Shown: piece by piece, positions 34,676-46,156 of the stretch
How positions within the stretch are numbered: position 1 is the stretch's first letter
How the letters are laid out: every line of letters starts with the position of its first letter
Origin: Simmondsia chinensis
Taxonomy: Eukaryota > Streptophyta > Magnoliopsida > Caryophyllales > Simmondsiaceae
Assembly (NCBI GenBank): GCA_018398585.1
Contig: JAGTTD010000001.1
Span: 8,868,501-8,932,500 of the forward strand
Length of the DNA: 64,000 bases
Direction of reading: 5' to 3'
Program-made: the position numbers and the translations under genes
Notes under the pieces: model-generated
What the model saw: only the letters and a program-made list of their open reading frames with translations
Told to the model about the DNA's origin: nothing
Databases searched by the model: none

Positions 34676-37455
34676 CTAATAAACTTTGAAGTTCTTGCCC
34701 ACGTAAGTCTGACCAAACTGCCAATTAGAAGGGGCGACATTCATAGTGGTGCTGGTGCGGTGGTCACTAGTTGTCACTCGGAAAGAGAGAGCCTGGCCAA
34801 CCAATACAGCATTGGACTGCCAGTTTTGGCCCCAGTTACGGCTCATGTTGAGCCAGTTAGTGTTGGATCCTTTAATCCGAACTCGTATCACGTCTCCTGC
34901 ACCTGCGACATTAGCCACCAATACCAAGTTGAAGTAACGAGACCCGTTAATTGTGAATCTGATTCCACCACTCTTCCTGCATGGCACCCTAATAAAAGAC
35001 AACAATTTCTTTACATTAATCCATAGATCAATTAGTATTAGTTAAAATGACACAGGAAAATTTTTTATATGTCGACCTTTTATTATCACAACTCTAAGAT
35101 GAAACTCTGATTGGAAAAAAAAAACTCTAATTTGAAACTTTGTTATTGAACTCACATTAATATACTACAAAAGGGATCAAGAGCTAAGCTTCAGAGATAG
35201 AACAAAATCATAAAATTATTTTGGTACGTTTTGACATGATGATGGTGTTTTCGAGCTGTCTCATATTAAAAAATTAGTTTCATCGGATTTGCACTTGCTA
35301 CTTGAGCAATGACTATAAATATTTTGATTGTTTTAGTTTACGTAAATAGTAAAAATGTTTCTCATTTGTGTACAAAGTTAAGCTATGTCGTATCATACTT
35401 TGACATTTTTTAAATAATTTCATTTTCATATTCAAATTATGTTATTATATGGTTATTTAAATATTAAATATTCGCCCTCCTTAAATTTGTGATCCAAGAA
35501 CTAAGGGTTCCCAAACACGAGGCACCTTTTGGTTATTGATGTTTGTGTCATTGGTAAACCAAGTAACTATCATGGTATAACTCAAACTCACTCCAAAGAG
35601 GGAAGCATAAAATTGTACAAATATTAGACTTCGAACTTATAATTTTTTAGACAGTAAAACACTCATAAAAAGAATCAATTATTCTAAAAAATTGAATTTT
35701 TTGTGGGAAAATTACTAATTAGCATAAATTGTGTCTAAGTTGGATCCATCAGTTTCCTTTATTTAGGTAAAAACGAAAGGATTGAAAGCGACAATAGGTT
35801 TTTTTTTTTTTTTTTTTTTTTTTGTTTATGTGTTATGTATTCCTTTCTTAGACTGGCACGTAAAATATGAAAATCATCATGCTTTGAGAATGCAATCTGA
35901 TGTGATGTAACTTGAAAAAAATGATTTAGGTACTCAATTTAACAAAATCAATGCTCTTGGGTCTCTCGTTTGAGATGCTGTCTTTTATATCGCAAGTTTA
36001 TTCTTGTTAATTATTGAAAAAGACACTCAATTTAAACACTCATTTGAGTAAAAAAGATTAGCATTAAAAATAAGAAGTTGTTATTGTTGTGATAATAATT
36101 ATCATAGTTAAGATATTAATTGACGTATGACGAGTGATAGTCACAAAATCGTTTTCGACAACAATTATGTCAATTAAGAATAATTTGATAATATCGGATA
36201 ACTGAAGAAAGTGATGAGGCACAAACCGACGGTAAGAGACAGGGACAATTCCTGCACGGTACTGGGCAATCTTGAGGAAAATGGGCTCGGCCAGGTCAAA
36301 GTGCTGGCGAGGGGGGTTGCACCAACCCCCGTCATTACTAGGCAAGGCATAGTTGGGAGGGCAAAAGTTGGTTGCAGTGACAGTGATGAGGGGGTTTCCA
36401 GGCAGACACCAATTTTGGTCCTGGTCACACTTTATCTCAAAGCACGCTCCACAGCTTAGCCCGTTGTTGAACAATGATGTGCTCAATGCCGCTGTACCTG
36501 TCCCGTACCCTTGGCTGTACAAGTTTCCGTACCCACATGCTCCCCCTGCATTTAGTCAACGCTATTGGTATCAATAAATTGCATTTCATTTATATACTAA
36601 ACATGAATCATATAGATTGTTTCAGTACAATAACAAAATATTTTTAACTAAACAAATTCTTCTTAAAATATTTTTTTTAGCTTAAACAAAGGGGTTCATT
36701 TTAAAAATTTGTATATTCAGTTCACGCTTAAACAAGTTATCTTTTAAATGAAACATATGACGCCTGACTGCTACGAAAAACGTTTATGTTTTCCTCTTTC
36801 AAGAGGGGTAAGTCAATTTTTACCTCAATAAACAAGAAAAACTTTTCATATTTATGATTATTGTCATATGAACTTAGGTAGAGAAACAATAAAATCAATA
36901 TGAAAAAAATTTTCTATCAAAACAAACTGAGCCTTAATGTTCTCGGCATGCTCTCATTGCATAAGTAATTAATATCAAAATGCAGATTTACATGAATGAA
37001 ATTGTTTATATTGAGTTTTGAATAGCAAAAACTTGAAATGTGTAATTTGTATAAAATTTTGGTAATACTCAATATTTAAAGTCTTCTGGTTGTGATGAAT
37101 GTTAGAGTAAATGTCGGTGGATATTGAATCCGCACATTTCACAAACAAGTACCAAACACGAAATGAGTCAAGTACCCATTTCAACACTCAATCTAAATAG
37201 AAGATAATATGTTTGTAATTTGAGAACTTCATTTAAAAAAGAATGAAAAAGAGGGTGAAAACAGAGGAAGGAAGAGAAGAGAGAGAGAGAGAGAGAAAGA
37301 GAGAGACCCATGGTGCCAGAGGCATCGCTGCCGCCATAGAAAGTAGCATGAGCACTCTGCCATGGTCCCCCTGTGTATAGACCCGGCACTCGGCCATGAA
37401 CCACCGTCAAGATGGCCAGCATCGCCACCATACCCACCGCCGATGCTGCTGCCAT
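34676..37455 (-). CDS. EXPA: Alpha-expansin (EXPA), three exons, 259 residues
   Basis: Exons are 37455-37308, 36545-36227 and 34988-34676. Both introns have GT-AG borders (36546-37307 and 34989-36226), and the joined frame is 780 nt including the stop. Residues 1-21 form a signal peptide ([16 protein letters not shown]), so the product goes to the cell wall. Domain 1 (GH45-like double-psi barrel) has eight Cys (53, 81, 84, 89, 96, 111, 125, 159), the alpha-expansin hallmark WCNPP at 124-128 and HFD at 131-133. Domain 2 (CBM63-like, about 165-259) keeps its aromatic residues ([14 protein letters not shown]). Expansins loosen walls without hydrolysis during acid growth. The sequence most resembles the EXPA4/EXPA6 group from memory; exact orthology is untested. 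No broken motif was seen, so it is probably functional, and it is the only host gene recognised here. Confidence 0.95.
37274..37306 (-). repeat. CT microsatellite at the 5' end of expansin intron 1
   Basis: A (GA)n-type run with single interruptions (CT on the coding strand) starts directly after the exon 1 donor site. Together with the run at 37482-37516 it brackets the 148-bp first exon. Confidence 0.85.
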
Positions 37456-37481
37456 TTACACTGACAGAAACCCACACAAAC

Positions 37482-37516
37482 AGAGAGAGAGAAAGAGAGA
37501 GAGAGAGAGAAAGAGA
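37482..37516 (-). promoter_or_regulatory. CT-rich 5' leader of the expansin gene
   Basis: A CT-dinucleotide tract on the coding strand, 27-61 bases upstream of the ATG. Pyrimidine-rich leaders of this kind are common near plant transcription starts; a regulatory role is inferred. Confidence 0.55.
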
Positions 37517-37572
37517 GGAAGAAGGTGGTGTGTTGGTGGTGAATGAATGTGGGGAAGCGGGAAGGGGGGAGA

Positions 37573-37592
37573 CGCTGGTATTTATGGTGCCG
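37573..37592 (-). promoter_or_regulatory. Probable TATA box of the expansin gene
   Basis: On the coding (minus) strand the sequence reads CCATAAATACC, a TATAAATA-like box about 125 bases upstream of the start codon. That leaves room for a leader of about 95 bases containing the CT tract. Confidence 0.5.
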
Positions 37593-37910
37593 TTGAGAGG
37601 GCTGTACTGTGGAATCCCCCTACTTTCACATGGCCTTGTGGCCTTTATTGCTACGGCTTCTAACTTACACTTTTCACCCATATTTGTTAAATTATTTTTT
37701 TAAAGTTTATTAACTTTACTTTCTGCTCTTAAAAATAGTCATTTTTTACTTAGATGATATATATTTTTTTGTAACCTTTTAGAAAATCGCGTTTAAATGT
37801 TTACATATTTTTAATGTACCACTTATATAAGCACCAATATTCTGTTAGGTGAAAATGACTAATTTTAAAGATACTTTTTTATAAATTTAGATTAGCTTTA
37901 ACTATAATAC

Positions 37911-38360
37911 GTAGGGGGTATAAGTGAGTCGAGCCAGCCATGTGCCTTTGTGAGCCAGCTTATCATAGAGCTTGAAAAGCGGACTCGACTCAAGGTAGAA
38001 GGAGCCAAGCTTGAGCCTATTGAAGCTTGAGCTCAAAGGCTCATGAGCCTAAACTAGTTTAACCAAGCTTTATCTTTATATAACTTATTTGCTTAAATAT
38101 GTCCATTTGAGCTAAGTGTAAGCCTCAATGAGCCTAATCTGAGCCTAAATGCGCCGCGCTCGACCCTAACGAGAGTAGATGAGCTTAAATGAGCCTCAAA
38201 TTTGCATGTGTAGCTCGGAGCTCATTGAGCCAAGTTTGAACTCAATGTAGCTGAGCCGAGCTTGAACTTGAAGTTTTTGAGCTCGACAAGCTTTGAGCCA
38301 AGCCTCAAGCCTGATGAGATTGGGCCTGGCTCAGGTCGGCGCAGCACAAATATACCCCTT
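37911..38360. mobile_element. hAT-type MITE (450 bp)
   Basis: Ends are TAGGGGGTATA and, as reverse complement of the right end, AAGGGGTATAT. The flanking 8-mers ATAATACG (37903-37910) and ATAATATG (38361-38368) differ by one base, the 8-bp duplication size of hAT transposases. The interior is dense in 'GAGCCTA/GAGCTTGA' motifs and has no coding capacity. Confidence 0.75.
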
Positions 38361-38368
38361 ATAATATG

Positions 38369-38961
38369 TTATGAACATTAGCTTAACTTTGATCATAATA
38401 CACGTATAAATTGTCCTTTCCAGTTTTGTTATTTCATTTTATTCCTCATTTTTAAAGAGTTGTGTTTTAGTGTATAATATTACTGGTCACAAGAGCACAT
38501 TTTCCTCCCACGTATTTATGAAAAGTAATACCAAATTCTATTATAATTTAATAACAAATTCAAAAACCAAATTTTATAATAATAAATAAAAGAAAAGAAA
38601 TAAAATAAATTAACAGGCAGTCCACACCTTCACCGACGGTCATATGTCAAATTTTGCAGTGAAAAATCATTTCAACTAGTAGACTAACAATTTATTTAGT
38701 AAAGTTTGCGACTGAATAGTTTAATTCATCAAAACCCTTTGATACTAAACAGGTTAGAGTGAGAATGAATGGGACTGGAAGCTCTTGACTATCGCTAAAA
38801 GGAGGAATAGTCGTTGCTACGCTAAGTTTCATTGTCGGAGCTCTCGAAATGAGTTTTCTTGTTAACATAGCCTAAGAGAAAAATAATTGGTTCATAATTA
38901 GTTATATTAATAAGTATAAATTTTAATTGTGTTCAAGGAAAAAAGTATAAATTTTAAAAAA
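38369..38961. other. No gene recognised
   Basis: AT-rich spacer between the MITE and the SINE; nothing identifiable by eye. Confidence 0.4.
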
Positions 38962-38972
38962 TAAACATAAAA

Positions 38973-39208
38973 TAATAAAGCCAAAGCAACATTCCTAGTG
39001 CCCCAAGGGCTCCCTCCTAAGCAGGGTTGCCGGGGAGTGGATGTACGCAACCTTCCTCCTTCATAGTGCTATCCTGAAGAGAGATTGTTTCCGAGTATCC
39101 CCAACCTGAGGGGTGAGGACTTCCCAGGCGGTTACGCATCCCGGTATTACTCTTGCCCAAGCACACTTCATTTCGGATCCGGCGCTTGCGTGTTGGTGTC
39201 CTCTTTGG
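38973..39208 (-). mobile_element. Second 5S-head SINE, with 11-bp target duplication
   Basis: On the minus strand the head has 'CGCCGGATCCGAAAT', 'AAGTGTGCTTGGGCAAGAGT' and 'GCCTGGGAAGTCCTCACCCC', matching 5S rRNA with an internal gap of about 15-20 bases. The tail then carries 'TCGGAAACAATCTCTC' and 'TTGCGTACATCCACTCCCC'. The duplication TAAACATAAAA is exact at 38962-38972 and 39209-39219. It shares non-canonical bases with the 21-kb copy (GAAAT.AAGTGTG and GGGCAAGAG, where 5S usually has GCAGTTAAGCGTG and GGGCGAGAG). Confidence 0.85.
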
Positions 39209-39219
39209 TAAACATAAAA

Positions 39220-39940
39220 CAATATAACATGAAATAATAAGTTTCATAGCTATTAATTGAGTGCACGTATTACCAAATACCACAAATGAAGAAAAAATTA
39301 GAATGATTTTCTTTTCATTTTTATGTTGTATACAAATTGACATTGTTATCTAATAAATTTAAATATTATCCGAAAAATGTATGATAGTTCGTTTTGGAGG
39401 ATCAAAATAATAAGTGAGATATCAAACCGGAAGAATTAGAATTCAAATAATTATATATTTGGTAATTAATGCAATATAATGATAAGCACTTGCTTAGATC
39501 TATTATAAACATTACCCATTAAACTTTTAGCTGTTGTTTAGCCTAGAAAATGATTATGAAGAGTATTACTCCTTGTATATGAAGAATTTCAATGATATCA
39601 TATAGTATAAACGATGTAGGAGAGAGCATGTGCCGGTCACATGGCCACTTATCTGGGGTGCATAGAAGCGTAGAGAAGAGAGGGGAGCACATGCTGCCAA
39701 ATGTAATTGAAGAGCAAAGTAAGGGACTTGGTTCTTTTCTGCCCTCTCTTCATTAATCATGGAATCTTCATTAAAGATCCCTTCATCCTCTTCTGTATTT
39801 ATTTTTCTTCTTTAATTATTTATAATTAATGATGTTATTTGTTTGTCCTAATTTCGTGAGAAACCTTTCTTCTGAAATTCTCTTTGATGGAGTTCAATGA
39901 TAGTTAAAAATATGTGCGGCTGATTGATGCAATGCGCAGA
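39220..39940. other. No gene recognised
   Basis: AT-rich spacer up to the 3' LTR of the next gypsy element. A short minus-strand open stretch at 39566-39760 has no recognisable domain. Confidence 0.4.
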
Positions 39941-40331
39941 TGGAAAATTAGAGAACGTGAAGATTCAACAACCTTTTCTTATATATTATTACGAAAATAA
40001 TAAAAACAAAGGGGAAAAAGTTACTCAAATTCTGACAATCCGAGAATATGAGAAAACCCTAGAAATAATTAAAGTTATGAATCAATAGTTGAATGTCCAA
40101 AACCCTATCTTATCCCCTCCTTAAAAAGGGAACTAAACGATCTAGAAAATAAATATAAAATCAAGATAAAAATCATAATAAAGCTTTCATAATCTAAAAC
40201 ACTTTCCTTATCTCAAAATCAAAACACGAACCCTAACCCTAGCTGCGCATATCCCTGCTGCATGCCTACTCACCATCTTACGGACCCGCCAAGCCTATCC
40301 ACCAATGCCTATGTAGTTATGGGCCGCTTCA
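39941..40331 (-). repeat. 3' LTR of the 40-kb gypsy
   Basis: Homologous to 44683-45072. It contains 'aaccctaaccctag', where the partner reads 'accctaactctag'. Confidence 0.82.
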
Positions 40332-40986
40332 CCCTCCCCAAGTTGGATAAAATTGCCCTCGAATTTGCCAAGAAGTCAACAGGATCATTGTTGCCAAAGA
40401 ACGGAGTTAGGTGCTTGACATTGAAGACGTTAGAAGTCCCCATGCCGGCTGGCAACTAAACTCGGTAACCGTTGTCGTTGATCTTCCTAGTGATCTGCAA
40501 AGGATCTATCTTGTGTGTCGTCAACTTATTATACTCCCATGCTAGGAATCATTCTCTGGTAAGGATGGCCCGCACCTGGTTGCCTACTTGGAACTAAACT
40601 GCAAGCCGGTGTTTGTCACTCACCAATTTATACTTGGTGCTAGCTTATAAGAGCTGAGCTCCTGTCTACTCATGTACATCTTGAAGATTGAAAACGAAGT
40701 TCTCTGCCTTGCCATTAGGACAAGTAAGTTCTGGGACTGGTGCCAAATCTATCGAAGACCGCGGAACAAAATCATATATGATCTTGAATTGTAGGAAACC
40801 CATGCTTCCATTAACCGAGCTGTTGCAGGGGAATGCAGCTTGGTATAACTTCTGCTACCAACCCTTGATGTTATCAGCAACAAGGCAACGAACTAAGTTA
40901 CCCAAGGATTGGTTTGTTACCTTTGTTTGGCCATCCATCTGAGGGTGGCGCATCATGCTAAAGGATAAGGATGTGTTCACCATCTT

Positions 40987-41715
40987 TCACAAAGCTTTCC
41001 AGAAGTAGTTCACGAATCTCATGTCTCTATCAGAAACAATGCTTGTTGGCAGCCCATGAAGCTTGTAAACTTCCCGGAAATACAACTCGGTGACATTAGT
41101 TGTGTCAGTGGCTTTCTTGCACTCGGTGAAGTGCACCATCTTAGATAAACAATCCACAATAACAAAGATTGAATCTATCCCTCCCCTCATTCGCAGTAAC
41201 CCTAGCACAAAATCTATGCTTATGTCGGCCCAAGGCTAACTCGGGATCGGTAATGGCATGTATAGACACGCATTGGTCACTCTGCCTTTTTACACTTGAC
41301 ATATATGGCAACGCTTCACAAATCTCTCCACTTCGTTGCACAATGATGGCCAAAAGTGACAGGCGCAAGTCACCTGTAGCATCTTGTCTCTGTCCATATG
41401 CCCTTCGTTATGTTTCTCCTCAATGATTTTGAGGCGTACACTTGATCCTGGGATGCAAAGCTGGTTTTCCTTAAAGAGGAACCCATCATGGATTAAGTAT
41501 CTGGGTACAGAACTGGATTGAGCCTCCCGCCAAATAGCTCCGAAGACGAGGTCACTTACATATTGCCTGCCAACTACTCTAAACCAGTAATGATGACTCT
41601 GCTCTGGGACAAAAGAAGAGTACGCCTGCTCAAGGCATCCGTCACGTGGTTCAACACACATGACTTGTGCTTGATCATAAAGTGAAAAGCTGAATGTAAC
41701 TTGCCCACTTTGCAT
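40987..41715 (-). pseudogene. Gypsy integrase (zinc-binding and core fragments)
   Basis: Minus 41715-41290 contains the H-H-C-C zinc-binding region, with HNEGHMDRDKM and RCHICQV. Minus 41208-40987 carries the integrase core, with [16 protein letters not shown] (first Asp region) and [16 protein letters not shown] (second Asp). The two pieces are in different frames and the core ends before the catalytic Glu, so the integrase is inactive. Downstream sequence to 40332 should hold the C-terminal tail but is unreadable. Confidence 0.83.
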
Positions 41716-43101
41716 GCCGATCCGATAATTTGTCTTGGCTGTTGATAGACTTCAATGCCACATTGTCGGAATACAATACAAACTCTTGGTTGGCTGGATG
41801 AGGCTTCCAGTGCCGCAAATCCCTCACACTACTTAGAACTCAACATCGTAAGTAGAATAATTCAACTTACTTCCATCAAGTTTCTTACTAAAATAAGCAA
41901 TCACTCTTCCCTCTTTGCTAAGTACTGCACCAATGCCAATCTTGGAGGCTTCTGTGTGACGCTTAAGGCTTTTCTCGAAATCCAGTAAAGTTAATACCGA
42001 TCGTAGTCCATCTTCTTTTTATCTCAGCAAAGGCATCAACTGCTTTTGGAGTTCAAGCAAAGGAACTCCCCTTCATACAATCTATGATAGGGCCATGATC
42101 GAACTGAAGTTCAGTACAAATTGGCAATAGAATGAAGCCGATCCATTGAAACTCTTGACTTCGCCAGGTGTTTTCGGCTTGTGGCAATCTTTCCTTCTTT
42201 TGCAACTATCCCATCCTTGGATATAATAAATCAAAGGAAGGTTACTCGGTCTTTCATGAACTCACACTTTTTAAGGTGGCAAACAAGTGTTGATCTCCTA
42301 AGGTACCCAACACTCCCTTGAGGTGCATCAGATGCTCAACTTGATCTCGGCTGTAAATAAAAATATCATCAAAGCAGACGACAACGAACTTCCTAATGAA
42401 AGGACGTAGAACCTGATTAATAACCCTCATGAAGGTACTTGGCGCATTGGACAAACAAAATGGCATGACAAGCCACTTATACAGCTCTTCACGTGTCTTG
42501 AAGGCTGTCTTCCACTTATCTCCAGCTGAGATGCAAATATGATGATATCTGCTCTTCGGATCTAGCTTGCTAAACACCTTTGAGTCCTATAGCTAATCAA
42601 GTAAGTCATCCAATCTTGGGATTGGAAAGTAGGAACGTACCGTGCTCTTGTTGATGGCTTTGCTGTCATTGCACATCCGCCAACTACTGTCCTTCTTTGG
42701 CATCAACAGAGTGGGAACCGCACAAGGACTCAAGCTTTTTTGAATAAATCCTCTGACGAGTAACTCCTCCACTTGGCGTCTCAACTCCTCATGCTCAGCA
42801 GGACTTATACGATAGCGGGGCCTATTCGGCAAGGCAGCACCCGGCATCAGGTCAATGCGTGTTGAATATCCCTTAACAGTGACAAAGTATCCGATAACTC
42901 GTCCGGAATGACATCCACGAAATCTTTCAACAAGTTGCTAACCTCACTTGGTGTCTCCCCTAGATCACCATTACTTTCCTTCCCAACCAAGACGAAGATA
43001 ATCTTGCTTTCGCCACCCCCTTCGGTGAACATAGCTTTACCTCGTAATTTCGGGTTTGGAGCTACTAAAGCTCTTGGTGCCTCATCTTTTTTGGGTAGCA
43101 A
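41716..43101 (-). pseudogene. Gypsy reverse transcriptase / RNase H
   Basis: Minus 43101-42847 and 42847-42593 give the RT N-terminal part (RYRISPAEHEELRRQVEELL, VPTLLMPKKDSSWRMCNDSK, YFPIPRLDDLLD). Minus 42577-42254 gives the palm (FSKLDPKSRYHHI, MPFCLSNAPSTFMRVIN and the catalytic FDDIFIYS). RNase H follows in broken frames down to 41716. The catalytic double Asp is kept but frame breaks separate the parts. Confidence 0.87.
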
Positions 43102-43311
43102 GATCGTCTTTGTTCTCTTAAAGATGGAACTATATGTGCTCTTTCACCCATCATGTATGGCGCCCCTATTGTATTGCCATGGGCGCCCCAACAGTAGATG
43201 GCAAGCGTGCATGGTGACTGCGTTACACCACACCCTATCCCAATATTTCAACCCAATTGAGAAATTAACCAAGCATCGCTTTGAAATTGTTACCTGGTTA
43301 CCCTTCTTGAG

Positions 43312-43548
43312 CTATGAAAGAAAGTATGGACTTGGGTGTACCTCTGCCTTCATACCCAACTTTATGATAGCCTCCTCAAAAATTACGTTCTCACAACTCC
43401 CGGAATCAATCACAATGCAGCAAACTCTACCACCAATGGTGCAGGTAGTCTGGAAGATGTTGTTCCTCAGCCAACCATCACCGTTTTCCTCTTTAGGTGG
43501 AAAACAAACTCGCCTAGTCACAAGTAAATGGCCATCATCACCTACCAC
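43312..43548 (-). pseudogene. Gypsy retropepsin fragment
   Basis: A minus-strand open stretch contains GRVCCIVIDSGSCENVIF, with the D-S-G active site of Ty3/gypsy proteases. It lies between gag and RT in the same element. Frames are closed by stops on both sides. Confidence 0.8.
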
Positions 43549-43615
43549 GGTGTTCTATTCTAGTGTAAACTCATCTTATACCTCTCCTTCAAATACCACG
43601 CCATCTTTGTCATAA

Positions 43616-44600
43616 AGCTCTTCAATGAACAAACCCTTGCAAGGTCTGTCACCCTTTCAATATTTGGCGGCACGGTGACCCAACTCTCCACATTCGAAGC
43701 AATGGGTCCTTGAACTACCAGTCAAATCTTGGTTAACCAGCTTACCAGTGTTGGCGGTAACCTGTTTATTCTACAAACCGGGGTTTGGAGGGACTCGCAC
43801 TTGGTCACGGCCGCTAATTGGGGTGTTTCAAGTTCCGGGAACTGTACATCGACCTTGATCTCTTTCAATGTGCACGGCCCTCTAGTTTGCATCCAAGGCG
43901 ACAAAGATGTCGAACATGTTCAAAACCTTTTGTATAGATTCCTTCAACCCGCCAACATAGCGATCCACCAATTGATCCTCTGTCTTTGCAAATTTTCCTG
44001 GCCACTAACAAGTAGAACTTTGTCATGTACTCCTCCACGGACTTAGAGCCTTGACGCAAATCATGCAGACACTTGTACATCACCTTGGCATTATTGTGAG
44101 GCAGGAAGGTGCCTCTCATGTGTTTTTTCATACTCTAACACCTCTCTGTCTTTGTGTTACCTTGCCTTAGCTGGATATGGTTTAGCTGTTTCCCCAGGCG
44201 GCGACCCTACCCCTCAGCCAGATAGCCACTGATGGTGCCTACTTTTGCTCCAGAACCTCCTTGACCTCAAGGACTTCCTCTACCGAAGCCAACCAATCCC
44301 ATAAGTCACCTCCTCCATTGAACTCTGGAATCTCAATTCGGAGACCGGATTCCCACCTCCAATCTCCCATGTTGGTGTTTCCGGTATTGGGCTGGTTCTT
44401 CCTCAGATGTCGATCTGGTAGGTCATTTTCCAAAAATGGGTTGGGAAAGCTTTCGTTCGTTTCTTCCTCGCCACTCCCTATCAATGGGTTTTGAGGTTGA
44501 ATGTCGGGTACTTGATCTGGATTCGCCTCCAATTGGATCAAGCACAGCTTAATACGTTGGAATTTCTCCTCCATGTCCTCAAACATCCTCTCGGTCTACT
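43616..44600 (-). pseudogene. Gypsy gag remnant
   Basis: Minus 44586-44239 starts MFEDMEEKFQRIK and contains RIEIPEFNGGGDLWDWL, the conserved opening of the plant gypsy capsid domain. Minus 44131-43865 continues with CLHDLRQGSKSVEEYMTKFY, the capsid core. A possible zinc-knuckle area follows near 43650-43700. Broken by frameshifts. Confidence 0.8.
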
Positions 44601-44682
44601 GTTAAAAGTCTCGCTCGTAAATGTCTCCAGAGGTGGCGTATATTTATGGCCCATGAGCCATCTCAAAACTCATTCTAAGCTC

Positions 44683-45072
44683 TGATTAGGGAACGAAAAG
44701 GTTCAACAGCCTTCCCTTAATTCTTACTATATGAAAATAATACAAGCAAAAGGGAAAAAAGTTACTCAAATTCTCACAACCTGAGAATAGGAGAAAACCC
44801 TAGAAATAATCAAAGTTATGAATCAATAATTAAATCCCTAAAGCCCCAGCTCATTCCCTCCTTAAATATGGAACTAAAAGATCTAGAAAATAATGATAAA
44901 ATCAAGATAAAAATCATAATAAAGATTTCCTAATATTAAACACTTTCCTTATCTCGAAATCAAAACGCAGACCCTAACTCTAGCTGCGCATATCCCTTCT
45001 ACACACCTACTCGCCATCTTATAAACCAGCTAAGCCTATCTGCCGATGCCCATGTAGTTACGGGCTGCACCA
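44683..45072 (-). repeat. 5' LTR of the 40-kb gypsy
   Basis: Homologous to 39941-40331. Plus-strand 'gctctgat' just before it is a decayed tRNA-Met primer site. Confidence 0.82.
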
Positions 45073-45570
45073 TTGACACGAAGGTTAAGAGAGAGGAGCA
45101 CACTGATACTAGTTCACAGTGCCTTCAAACTTGCTTGTCTATTATTGTTACTTGCATGTCGGAATTGTTTTATTTGACTTGGTTTAGTGTTCCTTCTTGC
45201 TTTGGGACATTGGGTTTGTTATTGTTATTACTGTTTCTCCTTTTTATCTTGTTAAAAGTTATTTATTTGGTTTGGTTGTTAGTTTGTTAAAATTTGTTTC
45301 TTAGAATTTCTTGATTCAAAAATAATTATTGATTTTTGGAATATTATTTAAATTGCCCGCTTATCTTATTATTTTCATTTAAATTAGTGATGACATGTCT
45401 CATTTTTATATGGTTTATAATTTCACTCACAATGATATTCAGATGATTTCATGTACATCTTGATGTAATTTTTGTGTTGTTGGGAAAATTACATATTGAG
45501 CACAAGCAAAAACAAAAATAAAAAAAATACAAATAAAAATTAACACACCGCTATTCACAACACCGACTCT
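45073..45570. other. No gene recognised
   Basis: T-rich spacer with no coding signature. Confidence 0.4.
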
Positions 45571-45572
45571 TT

Positions 45573-45905
45573 TTTCTTACTATCTCCTCCTAGCCAGGTG
45601 CCCCTCAGGCACCTCATTACAAGCCCAGAATATGTTCAAATGAAAATGAAAATGAAAAAGAAAAAAGTAAAAGGGATGTCGTAGGGAAATGGATAGATGA
45701 AAAAGAAGGAAAAAAAAGTGAGAGTTGTCTTTTTATCAAATATGTTTTGTGTTTTGAAATTTGAATGTGTTATATTTTGTTATAAATTGGAGTGTTGGTG
45801 AACAGAGTGAAATGTAGGGGAGAGGAAAAATGTAGACTTTTGTGTAGTTATGTAATGGGGTGCCCCGTGGGCACCCGGATAGGGGGGAGATAGTGAGGAA
45901 AACGA
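45573..45905. mobile_element. Inverted-repeat element (MITE-like) with hairpin arms
   Basis: The left arm (about 45573-45622: 'ttcttactatctcctcc' then 'ggtgcccctcaggcacc') is the inverted counterpart of the right arm (about 45855-45905: 'ggtgccccgtgggcacc' then 'ggggggagatagtgagg'). Each arm also contains its own GGTGCC...GGCACC palindrome. No coding capacity. No sure target duplication, so the class is open. Confidence 0.6.
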
Positions 45906-46156
45906 TTGTTAATTTTTTTTTTTTTTTTTTTCGATTGTCTTGATTAAGAGTTAAGAGGAGTTCTGTAGTTTTATCTATCCAAAGCTGTGTTATGCGAGGT
46001 TGGCGGCTTGCCGTTCAATGCTACGTTGTGCGAGGACTGGTGGCTTGCTGTCCAAAGCTTGGCTGTGCAAAGGCTTGCGGCTTGCCATGCAAATCTACAT
46101 TATGGGAGGATTGGTAACTTAACGTGCAATAGTCATATTTGAGAAGTTGAGATTGT

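Larger units (their letters stand above)
39941..45072 (-). mobile_element. Compact Ty3/gypsy element with 390-bp LTRs
   Basis: Direct repeats of about 390 bp (39941-40331 and 44683-45072) flank minus-strand gag, protease, RT, RNase H and integrase remnants in gypsy order. A purine tract (minus TTGGGGAGGG) abuts the 3' LTR, and a partial tRNA-Met primer site (plus GCTCTGAT) abuts the 5' LTR. A total length near 5.1 kb with short LTRs fits small chromoviruses of the Reina type; the lineage is inferred. All genes are frameshifted. LTR starts are accurate to a few bases. Confidence 0.85.

Noticed and set aside
34670..35026. 118-codon plus-strand open stretch
   Set aside because: Antisense shadow of expansin exon 3, which has strong family identity on the minus strand.
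37229..37703. Overlapping open stretches on both strands around 37.2-37.7 kb
   Set aside because: Created by CT/GA microsatellites and expansin exon 1 read in wrong frames; Ser/Leu and Arg/Glu runs are microsatellite translation.
40225..40240. Telomere-like 'aaccctaaccctag'
   Set aside because: Only two units, inside a gypsy LTR, and mutated in the partner LTR; not an interstitial telomere.
42908..43615. 235-codon plus-strand open stretch
   Set aside because: It lies antisense to clear gypsy protease and RT remnants (minus strand) and has no recognisable domain; it is a shadow frame.
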